From Bifidobacterium miconisargentati (lineage in GTDB: Bacteria > Actinomycetota > Actinomycetes > Actinomycetales > Bifidobacteriaceae): a stretch of 64,000 bases of DNA. Position 1 is the first letter of the stretch, and each line of letters starts with the position of its first letter. The notes under the pieces were generated by a model. That model saw only the letters and a list, made by a program, of their open reading frames with translations, was not told where the DNA came from and did not search any database. The translations under genes were made by a program, and so were the position numbers. Positions 17,517 to 25,939 of this stretch are shown here, piece after piece. The stretch spans positions 1 to 64,000 of the forward strand of contig NZ_JAHBBJ010000012.1 in NCBI RefSeq assembly GCF_019331675.1, read 5' to 3'.

Positions 17517-18629
17517 ATGACCTATCAGCATAACGCCCCGTTCCGCGCGGATGTGGTGGGCAGCTACCTGCGCCCGGCCGAGCTCAAGGCCGCACGCGCC
17601 GACTTCGAGGCGGGCCGCATCGACGCGGCCGAGCTCAAGGCCGTCGAGGACAAGGCCATCACCGAACTGGTGGCCAAGCAGAAGGCCGCCGGTCTGCATG
17701 TGATCACGGACGGCGAGTTCCGCCGCGCCTACTGGCATCTCGATTTCATGTGGGGACTGCAGGGCGTCCGCCGTGGCACCGCTCCCATCCAGTTCAAGGG
17801 TTCGGACGGCACCGCCGTGGTCGAGGCTGCCGGCGTGGACGGCGAGATCAGCGGCGAGAATCACCCGTTCGTGGAGCATTACCGCTTCGTCAAGGCCTTG
17901 GAGGATGAGAACACCATCGCCAAGCAGACCGTGCCCTCCCCCGCCCAAACGCTGTTCGTGCTTCAGCAGGGCATCGCCGAGGAGGCCGTGAACCCGTACA
18001 AGGACAACGATGCGCTGGCCCAGGCCATCGCCGACGCCTACATCCAAGTGGCGCACGATCTGTACGAGGCCGGCTGCCGCACGCTGCAGTTCGACGACTG
18101 CACGTGGGGCGCGTTCGTGTCCGCCGACTTCAAGGACACCGTGTTCGGCGTGGACGCCAAGACCGTGCAGCGCCAGTACGCCGCCGTGAACAACGCGGTG
18201 ATCGCCGCCGTGCCGGAGGATATGGTGGTCACCACGCATATCTGTCGCGGCAACTACCAGTCGCAGTGGTTCTCCGCCGGCGGATACGGCCAGGTGGCGG
18301 ACGTGCTCTTCGGCGAGGAGAACGTGGCCGCCTACTATCTGGAGTTCGACGACGACCGTTCCGGCGATTTCGAGCCTCTGGCCAAGGTGTCCGGAGACAA
18401 GAAGGTGGTGCTGGGCCTCATCACCTCGAAGAAGCCGGAGCTTGAGGATCCCGAGGCCATCAAGGCGCGTATCGCCGAGGCCGCGCAGTACGTGCCTCTC
18501 GAGCGCCTGTGCCTGTCCACGCAGTGCGGCTTCGCCTCCACCGAGGAAGGCAACCACCTGACCGAATCCCAGCAATGGGCCAAAATCGCCCTGGTGCGTT
18601 CCATCGCGGAAGAGGTGTGGCAAGACTAA
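17517..18629 (+). CDS. Cobalamin-independent methionine synthase-like protein (MetE C-terminal domain, YxjG/YxjH type)
   Basis: A 370-residue protein matching only the C-terminal catalytic half of MetE, as in B. subtilis YxjG/YxjH. Zinc-binding features are present: THICRGN (His and Cys, about residues 239-245) and CLSTQCGFAS (second Cys, about 330-339). The N-terminus FRADVVGSYLRP and DGEFRR are family-typical. It probably transfers a methyl group to homocysteine, but the donor is unknown because the folate-binding N-terminal half of MetE is absent. AAAGGAG lies before the ATG at 17517. The long leader suggests regulation by sulfur amino acids. Confidence 0.88.
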   Translation: MTYQHNAPFRADVVGSYLRPAELKAARADFEAGRIDAAELKAVEDKAITELVAKQKAAGLHVITDGEFRRAYWHLDFMWGLQGVRRGTAPIQFKGSDGTAVVEAAGVDGEISGENHPFVEHYRFVKALEDENTIAKQTVPSPAQTLFVLQQGIAEEAVNPYKDNDALAQAIADAYIQVAHDLYEAGCRTLQFDDCTWGAFVSADFKDTVFGVDAKTVQRQYAAVNNAVIAAVPEDMVVTTHICRGNYQSQWFSAGGYGQVADVLFGEENVAAYYLEFDDDRSGDFEPLAKVSGDKKVVLGLITSKKPELEDPEAIKARIAEAAQYVPLERLCLSTQCGFASTEEGNHLTESQQWAKIALVRSIAEEVWQD

Positions 18630-18636
18630 ATTTTCT

Positions 18637-18752
18637 GGCTCCCCTCTCTGAGGGGAGCTGGCCGCGAAGCGGACTGAGGGGAGTCAACGGATCAACCTCC
18701 AGAGACTCCCCTCAGTCGTCTCCGACGACAGCTCCCCTCAGCGAGGGGAGCC
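18637..18752. repeat. Intergenic inverted repeat (GGCTCCCCT family), full copy 3
   Basis: A 116-bp element starting 7 bp after the previous stop, between convergent genes. The left arm is GGCTCCCCTCTCTGAGGGGA, GCTGGCCGCGAAGCGGACTG, AGGGGAGTC. The right arm is GACTCCCCTCAGTCGTCTCC, GACGACAGCTCCCC, GCGAGGGGAGCC. Both ends are well kept. The left arm's GGCCGCGAAGCGGACTGAGG also occurs in the half copy at 62048. Confidence 0.88.
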
Positions 18753-18802
18753 AAAAGCCATCCCCCAGTCCAGCAAAGCCATCACCGAATCACGCTTGCG
18801 AC

Positions 18803-20410
18803 TCACGCCTGCCAGTAATAGCTGAAGAAGTTCGCGATCTTGGCGGTGGCGTCCTTGAGCACTTCGATACGCGGCAGGTAGACGATGCGGAAGTGGTCCG
18901 GCTCTCCCCAGTTGAAGCCGCCACCGCGGGTGATGAGGATGCGCTCGTCGTGGAGCAGGTCAAGGGCGAACTGCTCGTCGTCGCGGATATTGAACTTCTT
19001 CACGTCGATCTTCGGGAAGATGTAGAACGCGGCCTTCGGCTTGACGGCGGTCAGACCCGGAATCGAATTGATGGCGTTGTAGATGTATTCGCGCTGCTCG
19101 TACAGGCGGCCGCCGGGCACGATGTAGTCGTTGACGCTCTGATGGCCGCCGAGCGCGGTCTGTACGATCGACTGCGCGGGTACGTTCGAGCAGATGCGCA
19201 TGTTCGCCAGCATGTTGAGGCCTTCGATGTAGTCCTTGGCGATGCGCTTGTTGCCGGACAGCACCATCCAGCCCACGCGGTAGCCGGCGATCATGTGCGA
19301 CTTGGACAGGCCGGAGAACGTCACGCAGAACAGGTCGGGCGCCAGCGAGGCGATGGACGTGTGCGTGAGACCGTCCATGACCAGGCGGTCGTAGATCTCG
19401 TCGGAGAAGATCATGAGCTGGTGCTCGCGCGCGATCTCCACGATCTCCTGCAGCACCTCCTTCGGGTAGAGCGCGCCGGTGGGGTTGTTCGGGTTGATGA
19501 GCACGATGGCCACCGTGCGGTCGGTGATCTTGGAGCGGATGTCGTCAAGATCCGGATACCATTCGGACTGCTCGTCGCACACGTAGTGAACGGCGGTACC
19601 GCCGGCCAGGTTCACGCAGGCGGTCCACAGCGGGTAGTCGGGGCTGGGGATGAGCACTTCGTCGCCGTCGTCCAGCAGCGCGGACATGCACAGGTTGATG
19701 AGCTCGCTGACGCCGTTGCCGGTGTAGATGTCGTCGATGGTGACGTTCGGCAGGTTCTTGAGCTGCGCGTATTGCATGATGGCCTTGCGTGCGGAGAACA
19801 GGCCCTTGGACGGCGAATAGCCTTCGGTGTCGGTCAGCTGGTGCGCCATGTCGTAGACGACCTCGTCCGGCGTGCGGAAACCGAACGGGGCCGGGTTGCC
19901 GATGTTCAATTTCAGGATGTGCGTGCCGTCCGCCTCCATGCGGGCCGCCTCGTCCACCACCGGTCCGCGCACGTCGTAGAGCACGTTGTCCAGCTTATGG
20001 GACTTACCGAAGGTGCGGCGGCGGCCGGCGGGGATTTCGTTTTCGACGGGATGGATTCCCTCGGGTTCATTGTGGTTCAATTTCAACGCCTCACTTCCGG
20101 ATATGGTGATGATATCGTTGTCACGATTGCTGGTGACATCGTTGTCATGCGCTGGTCGGGGAGCATCCTGGTTCAATTGTGGGGTAGATTCCTCGCCGCG
20201 CAGCCAATTCGCGTCCACGTCGAGCTCATCGGCGAGGAACGACAGCACGTCCTCCCTCGGCATGGTCTTGCCGGACACGTACTGGCTGATATGGCTTTTG
20301 CCCATTTTGACGCCACGGCGTTCGGCCGCATGCACCAAGTCGATCTGTTTCAGTCCCCTGCTGTTCATCGCATTGCGCAGACGTTCCGCGAACACCGATA
20401 CGCTCATCAT
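18803..20410 (-). CDS. XRE-type HTH fused to an alanine-type PLP aminotransferase
   Basis: A 535-residue fusion. Residues about 6-70 are an XRE helix-turn-helix (FAERLRNAMNSRGLKQIDLV, KSHISQYVSGKTMP, LDVDANWLRG). Residues 75-130 are a charged linker. Residues about 136-535 are an aminotransferase of the AlaA type: IGNPAPFGF, GNGVSELINL, NPNNPTG, SDEIYDRL, and Lys-370 in FSGLSKSHMIAGYRVGW. The C-terminal part alone is the size of a complete enzyme. It differs from MocR/PdxR regulators, which use a GntR domain. Five GTTCAA half sites lie just upstream, so it likely controls itself. ATGs at 20410 and 20407 follow GGAGG; the second is better spaced. Confidence 0.9.
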   Translation of the reverse strand: MMSVSVFAERLRNAMNSRGLKQIDLVHAAERRGVKMGKSHISQYVSGKTMPREDVLSFLADELDVDANWLRGEESTPQLNQDAPRPAHDNDVTSNRDNDIITISGSEALKLNHNEPEGIHPVENEIPAGRRRTFGKSHKLDNVLYDVRGPVVDEAARMEADGTHILKLNIGNPAPFGFRTPDEVVYDMAHQLTDTEGYSPSKGLFSARKAIMQYAQLKNLPNVTIDDIYTGNGVSELINLCMSALLDDGDEVLIPSPDYPLWTACVNLAGGTAVHYVCDEQSEWYPDLDDIRSKITDRTVAIVLINPNNPTGALYPKEVLQEIVEIAREHQLMIFSDEIYDRLVMDGLTHTSIASLAPDLFCVTFSGLSKSHMIAGYRVGWMVLSGNKRIAKDYIEGLNMLANMRICSNVPAQSIVQTALGGHQSVNDYIVPGGRLYEQREYIYNAINSIPGLTAVKPKAAFYIFPKIDVKKFNIRDDEQFALDLLHDERILITRGGGFNWGEPDHFRIVYLPRIEVLKDATAKIANFFSYYWQA

Positions 20411-20423
20411 GCCTCCAACCGAA

Positions 20424-20482
20424 GTTCAATTTCCTTTTTGAACAACGGTTCAAAGCATACGCCCGGTTCAAACACAGTTCAA
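20424..20482. promoter_or_regulatory. GTTCAA operator array upstream of the XRE-aminotransferase gene
   Basis: Half site GTTCAA at 20424, 20448, 20466 and 20477, and its complement TTGAAC at 20438. The pair at 20438-20453 is a perfect dyad, TTGAAC-AACG-GTTCAA, typical of XRE operators. The array covers the region where the promoter must lie. Binding by the encoded XRE domain is inferred. Confidence 0.65.
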
Positions 20483-20580
20483 TTACGGCGTGTGATGGTG
20501 GACCATTCTCGGTTACACCGTCGAGATCAACGCGAGACTGCAGCAATCCGGGAGCCGTCTCTCGGCCGATGCCGACCGAT

Positions 20581-20603
20581 GGCTCCCCACGGCAAAGGGA
20601 GCC
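20581..20603. repeat. Short GGCTCCC hairpin
   Basis: GGCTCCC and GGGAGCC form a 7-bp stem with a 9-base loop, 15 bp past the stop of the PfkB gene. It resembles the tip of the larger repeat family and may act as a weak terminator for the operon that ends here. Confidence 0.5.
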
Positions 20604-20618
20604 AGGTAGCCGAGAAGG

Positions 20619-21698
20619 TCACAGCATCGGTTCGATTTCGCCGCGTTCGGGGCAGGTGGCGGGACCGCGACGGGTCACGGAAATGGCTGCGGCCACGTTG
20701 GCCACGCGCACCGCGTCCAGCAGGGACGCGCCGCGGATGAGTTCGGCGCTCATCACGCCCACATGGCAGTCGCCCGCTCCATTGGTGTCCACGGCATGCA
20801 CATGGGTGGACGGCACAAGTTCGGCACGCTCCCCCGCTTCGGGGCACGCCCATGCGCCGGCCGCGCCGGAACGTACGATCACCGGAGCCTGCAGCCGTTC
20901 GCTCAGCGCGGCGCACATCAGTCCGGCGTCGCCCAGCGGCGATGGCATATCGTCGCCGTCACCGGCGATCTCGATGCCGGAGCGTCCGACATACCGATGG
21001 AAGTCGTTGCCCAATCCCAGCCTGCGGGCCAACGCCAGTGATTCCTCGTAGTTGCACGACCAGATCGGCCGGTGGTCGATGATCGCGCCGAGCAGCCTGT
21101 CCTCGGCACCGGCCGCCACGGACGACGGGTCGAACACCGTGGTGAACCGGTGCGAACGGTATCGTTCGAGGAAAGCCAGCAGTCCTCGTGACGTGGGGTG
21201 GGCGAACGTGTATCCGTTGATGTGCACGATGTCGTCGTCCGCAGGCGTGATGCCGTCGAAGCAGCGTTCGTCGCCCTGGGTTTCGGCACCACGCACCGTC
21301 ACGAACGTGCGTTCGGCGCGGGCGTCGGTCATGGCGATGCAGATGCCTGAATCACGGGCCGGATCGGTCATACCGATGTGTCCGATGCCGTCGCCGGACA
21401 GGGCGGCACGGATCTGCGTGGCCCACGGGCCAGTGCCGATGATGCCGCCATGTGCGGCCGCGACCCCCATCTGCCGCACGGCGTGCAGGATGTTGAAGCT
21501 GGAACCCACGCGGGCCACGGCCTCGTCCGCGAAGGCGTCGCCGCCCGGTTCGGGCACTCGGTCGATGCGCATGGTCAGATCCACGAGCATCTGGCCCAGG
21601 CTGATCACCCGGCCGGCGGCACGAGCGGCGCCATTTTGCGAGCTGCTCTCCCCCGACAACGTTTCGTACGGCCGCGGTTCCGCGTTCCCAACGCTCAT
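20619..21698 (-). CDS. PfkB family sugar/nucleoside kinase
   Basis: A 359-residue ribokinase-fold kinase. The C-terminal signature VDTNGAGDCHVG holds the anion hole and catalytic Asp (about residue 312). The N-terminal part has LGQMLVDL and a PfkB-type sugar-binding stretch ARVGSSFNILHAVRQMG. The substrate is open; the closest layout is E. coli yegV. It overlaps the ADP-ribosylglycohydrolase gene by four bases (ATGA), so the two are translationally coupled and probably act on the same compound: the hydrolase frees a ribose-like sugar or nucleoside and the kinase phosphorylates it. The first 28 residues are not kinase-like. Confidence 0.88.
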   Translation of the reverse strand: MSVGNAEPRPYETLSGESSSQNGAARAAGRVISLGQMLVDLTMRIDRVPEPGGDAFADEAVARVGSSFNILHAVRQMGVAAAHGGIIGTGPWATQIRAALSGDGIGHIGMTDPARDSGICIAMTDARAERTFVTVRGAETQGDERCFDGITPADDDIVHINGYTFAHPTSRGLLAFLERYRSHRFTTVFDPSSVAAGAEDRLLGAIIDHRPIWSCNYEESLALARRLGLGNDFHRYVGRSGIEIAGDGDDMPSPLGDAGLMCAALSERLQAPVIVRSGAAGAWACPEAGERAELVPSTHVHAVDTNGAGDCHVGVMSAELIRGASLLDAVRVANVAAAISVTRRGPATCPERGEIEPML

Positions 21699-22759
21699 GC
21701 GTTCCTCCTGTCGGACAGCGCCAGCAACCGGTCGGCCGTGGACGAGAGGTCCAGCGCGTTGACTTCCTGGACCGTGCGGGCCATCGCTTCCGGGAAGGCG
21801 TCCGCTCCATGGACCGCGCCGAGGATGGCGCCGGTCATGGCGGCGATGGTGTCGGTGTCTCCGCCGAGGTTGGCGGCCACGACGAGCGCGTCGTAGGGAC
21901 GGCCGGCATATCGGGTGGCGATGGCGAACGCGGCCGGCACGGATTCGTTGGCCTCAACGCTGGTGCCAATGATGGCGCGCAGCTGTTCTGCGAACATGTC
22001 ATGGTCGTAGAGGTCGGGTGAGGCGTCACCGGTGTGGGCGCGGGCCCAGTTGATGGCCCAGCGGGTACGTGCCAGTACGGAGGCTTTGGGCGACCAATGG
22101 CCCACGCCATGTCCTTCGAACCGACGCATGGCCAGATAGGCGGTCACGTAATTGCAGGCCATGAGCATGGCCTCCACCGGTTCGGAGCCTTCGATGCCGT
22201 AGCTGACGGCGGCGGCCACGAGCATCGTAGATTCGAGGCCCTGTTCGGTGTTGTGCGTCACGATGGTGGAGCGGCGGGCGATTTCGGCCAGATGCGGGTC
22301 GGGCCGGTTGGCGATGCCGATGGGGCAGGCGCGCATGGCCCCGCCGTTGGTGGTGCCGAGGATGCCGGTCCGTTCCACGTCCACGCCGGCTTTGAACTGT
22401 TCGAGCGCGCGCTTGGTGGAGGGGCCGAGCAGGTCGAGCGAGCCTTTGGCCCGCATGTCATCCTCCCAATTGAGCAGCGCGTAGGCGTATTGGCGGATGT
22501 CGAGCTCGCCGTCGCCGTCGATGAGCTGTTCGGCCAGCAGCAACGCCTGTTCGGTGTCGTCGGTGACCGAGCCGGCGCGCATGTCCGGGGCGATGGGCTG
22601 GTTCGGACATGCGTCCACGAATGCGCCTACCGGCTTGGCGCCGTATGCGCCCCGGATCTGTGCGGGTGACATGCTTTGCGTGGGCATGCCCAGTGCGTCA
22701 CCGATGGCGAGCCCGAGCAGGGCGCCCACGGCATGATCGTGCATGGAACTGTTCACCAT
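21695..22759 (-). CDS. ADP-ribosylglycohydrolase family protein
   Basis: A 354-residue protein of the DraG/ARH family. Metal-site motifs are visible: GLAIGDALGMP near residue 16, TDDTEQ near 66-71, and GGDTDTIAAMTGAILGA near 304-320. Members split ADP-ribose-type N-glycosidic bonds on proteins or small nucleosides. The coupled PfkB kinase suggests a small-molecule substrate, as proposed for E. coli yegU-yegV, rather than a protein target. It ends by overlapping the kinase start and begins 6 bp after the HAD gene, so three or four genes from ldh on form one operon. Confidence 0.9.
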   Translation of the reverse strand: MVNSSMHDHAVGALLGLAIGDALGMPTQSMSPAQIRGAYGAKPVGAFVDACPNQPIAPDMRAGSVTDDTEQALLLAEQLIDGDGELDIRQYAYALLNWEDDMRAKGSLDLLGPSTKRALEQFKAGVDVERTGILGTTNGGAMRACPIGIANRPDPHLAEIARRSTIVTHNTEQGLESTMLVAAAVSYGIEGSEPVEAMLMACNYVTAYLAMRRFEGHGVGHWSPKASVLARTRWAINWARAHTGDASPDLYDHDMFAEQLRAIIGTSVEANESVPAAFAIATRYAGRPYDALVVAANLGGDTDTIAAMTGAILGAVHGADAFPEAMARTVQEVNALDLSSTADRLLALSDRRNA

Positions 22760-22764
22760 GCCTC

Positions 22765-23640
22765 CTACTGTAGTTGGGCCTCAATCCATTGGGCCACGCC
22801 GTCCTCGTTGTTGGACGGGCAGATCTCATCGGCGATGGCGAGCACCTGCGGGTTGGCGTTGGCCACGGCCACACCCCGACCGGCCGCCTGCATCATGGCG
22901 ATGTCGATGAGGTCGTCGCCGAAGGCCACGGTCTCCTCCGGAGCCACGCCCATGCGTTCGCACAGCAGGCGCAGCGCATGCTCCTTGTTGGCTTCGGGAT
23001 TCATGAGCATCCACATGACGCCTTCGCTGATCGAAATCTCGAAGTCCCCGGGAATCAGCGGGCGCAGCGCGTCCCATTGGTCGGCCTCGGGGAAGATGGT
23101 GATCTTGTCCGCCACGCCGTCGGGCACGTCGTGAAAGTCGGTGTAACGGAAGGTCTGGGTCTTCCAGTACACGCTGATGTCGAAGTTGGTGTACCGCACG
23201 TCGTTCATCACGATGCCGAGCTTCAGGTCCGGCATGCGCTCCAGCAGCATCAGGCAGACCTCGCAGGCGCGGGACGACGGGAAGCCGATTTGGACGAGGC
23301 TGCCGTCCTCCGGCAGGTCGGCGGAGGTGAGCAGGTCGAAATCGGAGTTGGCCGCGGGATCGAAGTCGATGAGCGCGCCGTTGAGGTAGATCACGGCGTC
23401 GACCGGCAGCTGCTTCGCGAACCGCAGACCGGTGCTGACCGGGCGGGCGGTGGCGATGGCGAACCGGTAGCCGGCGTCGTGGGCGCGTTCGATGGTTTCG
23501 ATGCTGTGTGCGGTGATGTCGCGGTCCTCGAACACCTCGGCGTCGTGCAGCAGGGTGCCGTCGAGATCGGCCACCAGCAGTCGAGGACGCATGGCGTCGC
23601 CGAAGCCGATGGCGCCTGCGCCGGTATTGCCGCCCGTCAC
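22765..23640 (-). CDS. Cof-type HAD-IIB hydrolase
   Basis: A 291-residue HAD phosphatase with a type IIB cap. Motif I is LVADLDGTLL (nucleophile Asp), motif II is in ATARP, Lys of motif III is in ADKITIF, and motif IV is VAFGDDLIDIAMM. Such enzymes act on sugar phosphates or flavin/PLP phosphates; the substrate is not readable. The preferred start is GTG at 23640, overlapping the ldh stop (GTGA). TTG at 23655 and ATG at 23592 are alternatives, the latter without a ribosome site. Coupled to ldh. Confidence 0.88.
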   Translation of the reverse strand: MTGGNTGAGAIGFGDAMRPRLLVADLDGTLLHDAEVFEDRDITAHSIETIERAHDAGYRFAIATARPVSTGLRFAKQLPVDAVIYLNGALIDFDPAANSDFDLLTSADLPEDGSLVQIGFPSSRACEVCLMLLERMPDLKLGIVMNDVRYTNFDISVYWKTQTFRYTDFHDVPDGVADKITIFPEADQWDALRPLIPGDFEISISEGVMWMLMNPEANKEHALRLLCERMGVAPEETVAFGDDLIDIAMMQAAGRGVAVANANPQVLAIADEICPSNNEDGVAQWIEAQLQ

Positions 23641-24587
23641 AGCAGTCCCTCGCAATAGGAGCGGACCAGCTCGGCGGAGTGGTGGAGCTTGGCCTGTTCC
23701 TCGGCGTTGAGTTCGAGTTCGACGATTTCGTTGGCGCCGTTGGCGCGCAGTTCGGTGGGCACTCCCAGGAACACGTCGTGTTCGCCGTATTCGCCGTCAA
23801 GCAGCGTGGAGACGGGCACGATGCGGCGTTCGTCCCACAGGATGGTCTGCACGATGCCGGCCACGGTGGAGGCGATGCCGAAGTTCGTGCCGCCCTTGGC
23901 CGCCACGATCTCGTTGCCGCGCATGCGGGTCTTCTCCTCGATCTCGGCGGTGGAGACGGATGCGAAACGGTCTTGGTTGTCCGCGAGGAAGCGGGCGAAC
24001 GGCTTGCCGCCGAGGGAGACGGTGGACCATGCGGTGAACTGGGAGTCGCCATGCTCGCCCATCACGAAGCCGCCCACGTTGCGCGGGTCGAGGCCGGTCT
24101 CCTCGCCGATGATGGTCTTGAGGCGGGAGGTGTCGAGCGCGGTGCCGGTGCCGAGCACCTGCGTACGGGGCAGTCCGGAGCGTTTCCAGGCGTACCAGGC
24201 CATCACGTCCACCGGGTTGGAGACCATGACGATCACGCCGTCGAAGCCGGATGCCATGACGTTGTCCACCACTTCGCCCACGAGTCCGACCGTGAAGCCA
24301 AGTTCGGCGAGGCGCGTGGAGTTGGCCGGCGGCTTGCGGCCCACGGTGATGACCACGATGTCCGCGTCCTTGCAGTCGGCGTAGTCGCCGGCGCGCACCT
24401 TGACGTGGCGGTCCTGGAATTCGCTGCCGTCGTCGAGGTCATGCGCCTCCCCCAACGCCTTGGCCGCGAAGTGGTCGATGAGCACCAGTTCGTTGCACAG
24501 GCCGTGCGTGACGATGCCGAACGCGGCGGTGGCGCCCACCTGGCCGGTGCCGACGATGACAACTTTGTTGCGGTTCATGGTGACCAT
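23637..24587 (-). CDS. ldh: L-lactate/malate dehydrogenase family protein
   Basis: A 316-residue NAD-dependent 2-hydroxyacid dehydrogenase. The dinucleotide site is VGTGQVGAT (residues 12-20), the catalytic His is in GEHGDSQ (about 185), and NPVDV is near 127. In this family it reduces pyruvate to L-lactate, regenerating NAD at the end of fermentation. The specificity loop GRKPPANSTRL does not match the usual LDH or MDH pattern, so another 2-oxoacid may be its substrate; bifidobacteria often carry a second, more typical LDH. AAGGAG 11 bp before the ATG supports 24587. First gene of the operon with the HAD and ADP-ribosylglycohydrolase genes. Confidence 0.85.
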   Translation of the reverse strand: MVTMNRNKVVIVGTGQVGATAAFGIVTHGLCNELVLIDHFAAKALGEAHDLDDGSEFQDRHVKVRAGDYADCKDADIVVITVGRKPPANSTRLAELGFTVGLVGEVVDNVMASGFDGVIVMVSNPVDVMAWYAWKRSGLPRTQVLGTGTALDTSRLKTIIGEETGLDPRNVGGFVMGEHGDSQFTAWSTVSLGGKPFARFLADNQDRFASVSTAEIEEKTRMRGNEIVAAKGGTNFGIASTVAGIVQTILWDERRIVPVSTLLDGEYGEHDVFLGVPTELRANGANEIVELELNAEEQAKLHHSAELVRSYCEGLL

Positions 24588-24728
24588 GGGTCTGTTGTCT
24601 CCTTACTTACTCGGTTTTTCGGCGGATTACCTTGGCATATCCGCACTCGGCGTGCGAAATCGCGCGCAAACGAATGCGACCCATGACCGGTGATGGGTCA
24701 TGGGTCGCAGAACTCACGATTGGTGGAA

Positions 24729-24977
24729 TCAGGCGAGGTTGAACTTGGTCATCATATCGAGGCCGATGATCAGGGCAACCCACAGCAGGGCGATGATCAC
24801 GGTCCAACGGTTCAGGTTCTTCTCGGCCACGCCGGAGGTGCCGGCGTTCTGGGTCAGGCCGCCGCCGAACATATCCGACAGACCGCCGCCCTTGCCCTTG
24901 TGCATGAGGATGAGCAGCGTCAGCAGGGCGCTGAGCAGAACGACTACGATTTGCAGCGTGATCTTAAGAGCGGTCAC
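24729..24977 (-). CDS. secG: Protein translocase subunit SecG
   Basis: An 82-residue two-span membrane protein, part of SecYEG. Visible: LQIVVVLLSALLTLLILMHK (first span), the conserved cytoplasmic Gly-rich loop GKGGGLSDMFGGG, and a second span NRWTVIIALLWVALIIGL. The start is GTG at 24977, with GGAGG at the right distance; the frame open to 25052 has no site. It follows tpiA by 74 bp, the usual actinobacterial order pgk-tpiA-secG. Confidence 0.95.
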   Translation of the reverse strand: MTALKITLQIVVVLLSALLTLLILMHKGKGGGLSDMFGGGLTQNAGTSGVAEKNLNRWTVIIALLWVALIIGLDMMTKFNLA

Positions 24978-25051
24978 AGGTAACCTCCGATGTGTAACAA
25001 ACTGTTGACTAGCATAGCGCAGGCGTCGGAAAAACGCCGCATACGCTCGCA

Positions 25052-25855
25052 TTATTTCCGTAATTGGGTCGATTTCAGGGCGAGACGGGCGATTCTGGAC
25101 AGTTCGTCGGCATCCAGCGCCGCTCCTCCGATGAGGAATCCGTCCACGTCCGGCTGGCAGATGAGCTCCGCGGCGTTCTTGGAGGTGACCGATCCGCCGT
25201 AGAGGATGCGCACGGATTCGCTGACCTCCGGCCCGAAGGTGGATTTGAGGTCCGCTCGGATGGCCTCGGAGGCGTCCTGCGCGGATTGCGGGGTGGCCAC
25301 CATGCCGGTGCCGATGGCCCAGACCGGTTCGTAGGCGACGATGAGCTTGGCGGCTTCCTCGTCGCTCAGGTCTCGCGTGACGTCGCGGACCTGCCCCACG
25401 GCGAAGTCGAGCTCGATGCCCTGGCGGCGTTCCTCATAGCTTTCGCCCACGCACAGGATCGGCTGCATGCCCGCGGCGAGCACGGCGCGCACCTGATCGA
25501 CGATGTTGGCGTCGTCCTCGGGATGGTATTTGCGGCGTTCGGAATGGCCGACGATGACGTACGAGCAGCCGAGGTGGGCGATCATGTCCGCGGAGACGTC
25601 GCCGGTGAAGGCGCCCTGGGTGGTCACGGACACGGACTGCGCGCCGTAGGTCAGGTGCAGGCGGTCGGCCTCGACGAGCACCTGCACGCTACGCAGGGAG
25701 GTGAAGGAGGGGAACAGTGCTACCTCGCACCGTTTGAAGTCGAAGTGGGCGTCCCTGAGCAGCCAAGCCAGCTTCTGCACGAAGTAGGTGGCCTCCAGAT
25801 GATCGAAGTTCATCTTCCAGTTGCCGGCCACCAGCGGAATACGCTTGGACGCCAT
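25052..25855 (-). CDS. tpiA: Triosephosphate isomerase
   Basis: A 267-residue TIM-barrel enzyme that interconverts dihydroxyacetone phosphate and glyceraldehyde-3-phosphate. Visible: AGNWKMN (Lys, about residue 13), the catalytic His in VIVGHSERR, and the catalytic Glu in VAYEPVWAIGTG, with the flexible loop following. The phosphate-binding YGGSV is near 220. GGGAGGA precedes the ATG. Standard length. It is between pgk and secG. Confidence 0.97.
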   Translation of the reverse strand: MASKRIPLVAGNWKMNFDHLEATYFVQKLAWLLRDAHFDFKRCEVALFPSFTSLRSVQVLVEADRLHLTYGAQSVSVTTQGAFTGDVSADMIAHLGCSYVIVGHSERRKYHPEDDANIVDQVRAVLAAGMQPILCVGESYEERRQGIELDFAVGQVRDVTRDLSDEEAAKLIVAYEPVWAIGTGMVATPQSAQDASEAIRADLKSTFGPEVSESVRILYGGSVTSKNAAELICQPDVDGFLIGGAALDADELSRIARLALKSTQLRK

Positions 25856-25880
25856 GAACGAATCCTCCCTGAACGTAGAC

Positions 25881-25905
25881 GGCTCCCCTCATGAGGAGGG
25901 GAGCC
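25881..25905. repeat. GGCTCCCCTC hairpin between pgk and tpiA
   Basis: GGCTCCCCTC (25881-25890) and GAGGGGAGCC (25896-25905) form a 10-bp stem around ATGAG. It is the same sequence as the hairpin between tkt and tal, again between two glycolytic genes. It may act in mRNA processing or partial termination. Confidence 0.7.
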
Positions 25906-25939
25906 CTGGTACAACCGTGATCGACGGTGTCTGTATGGA

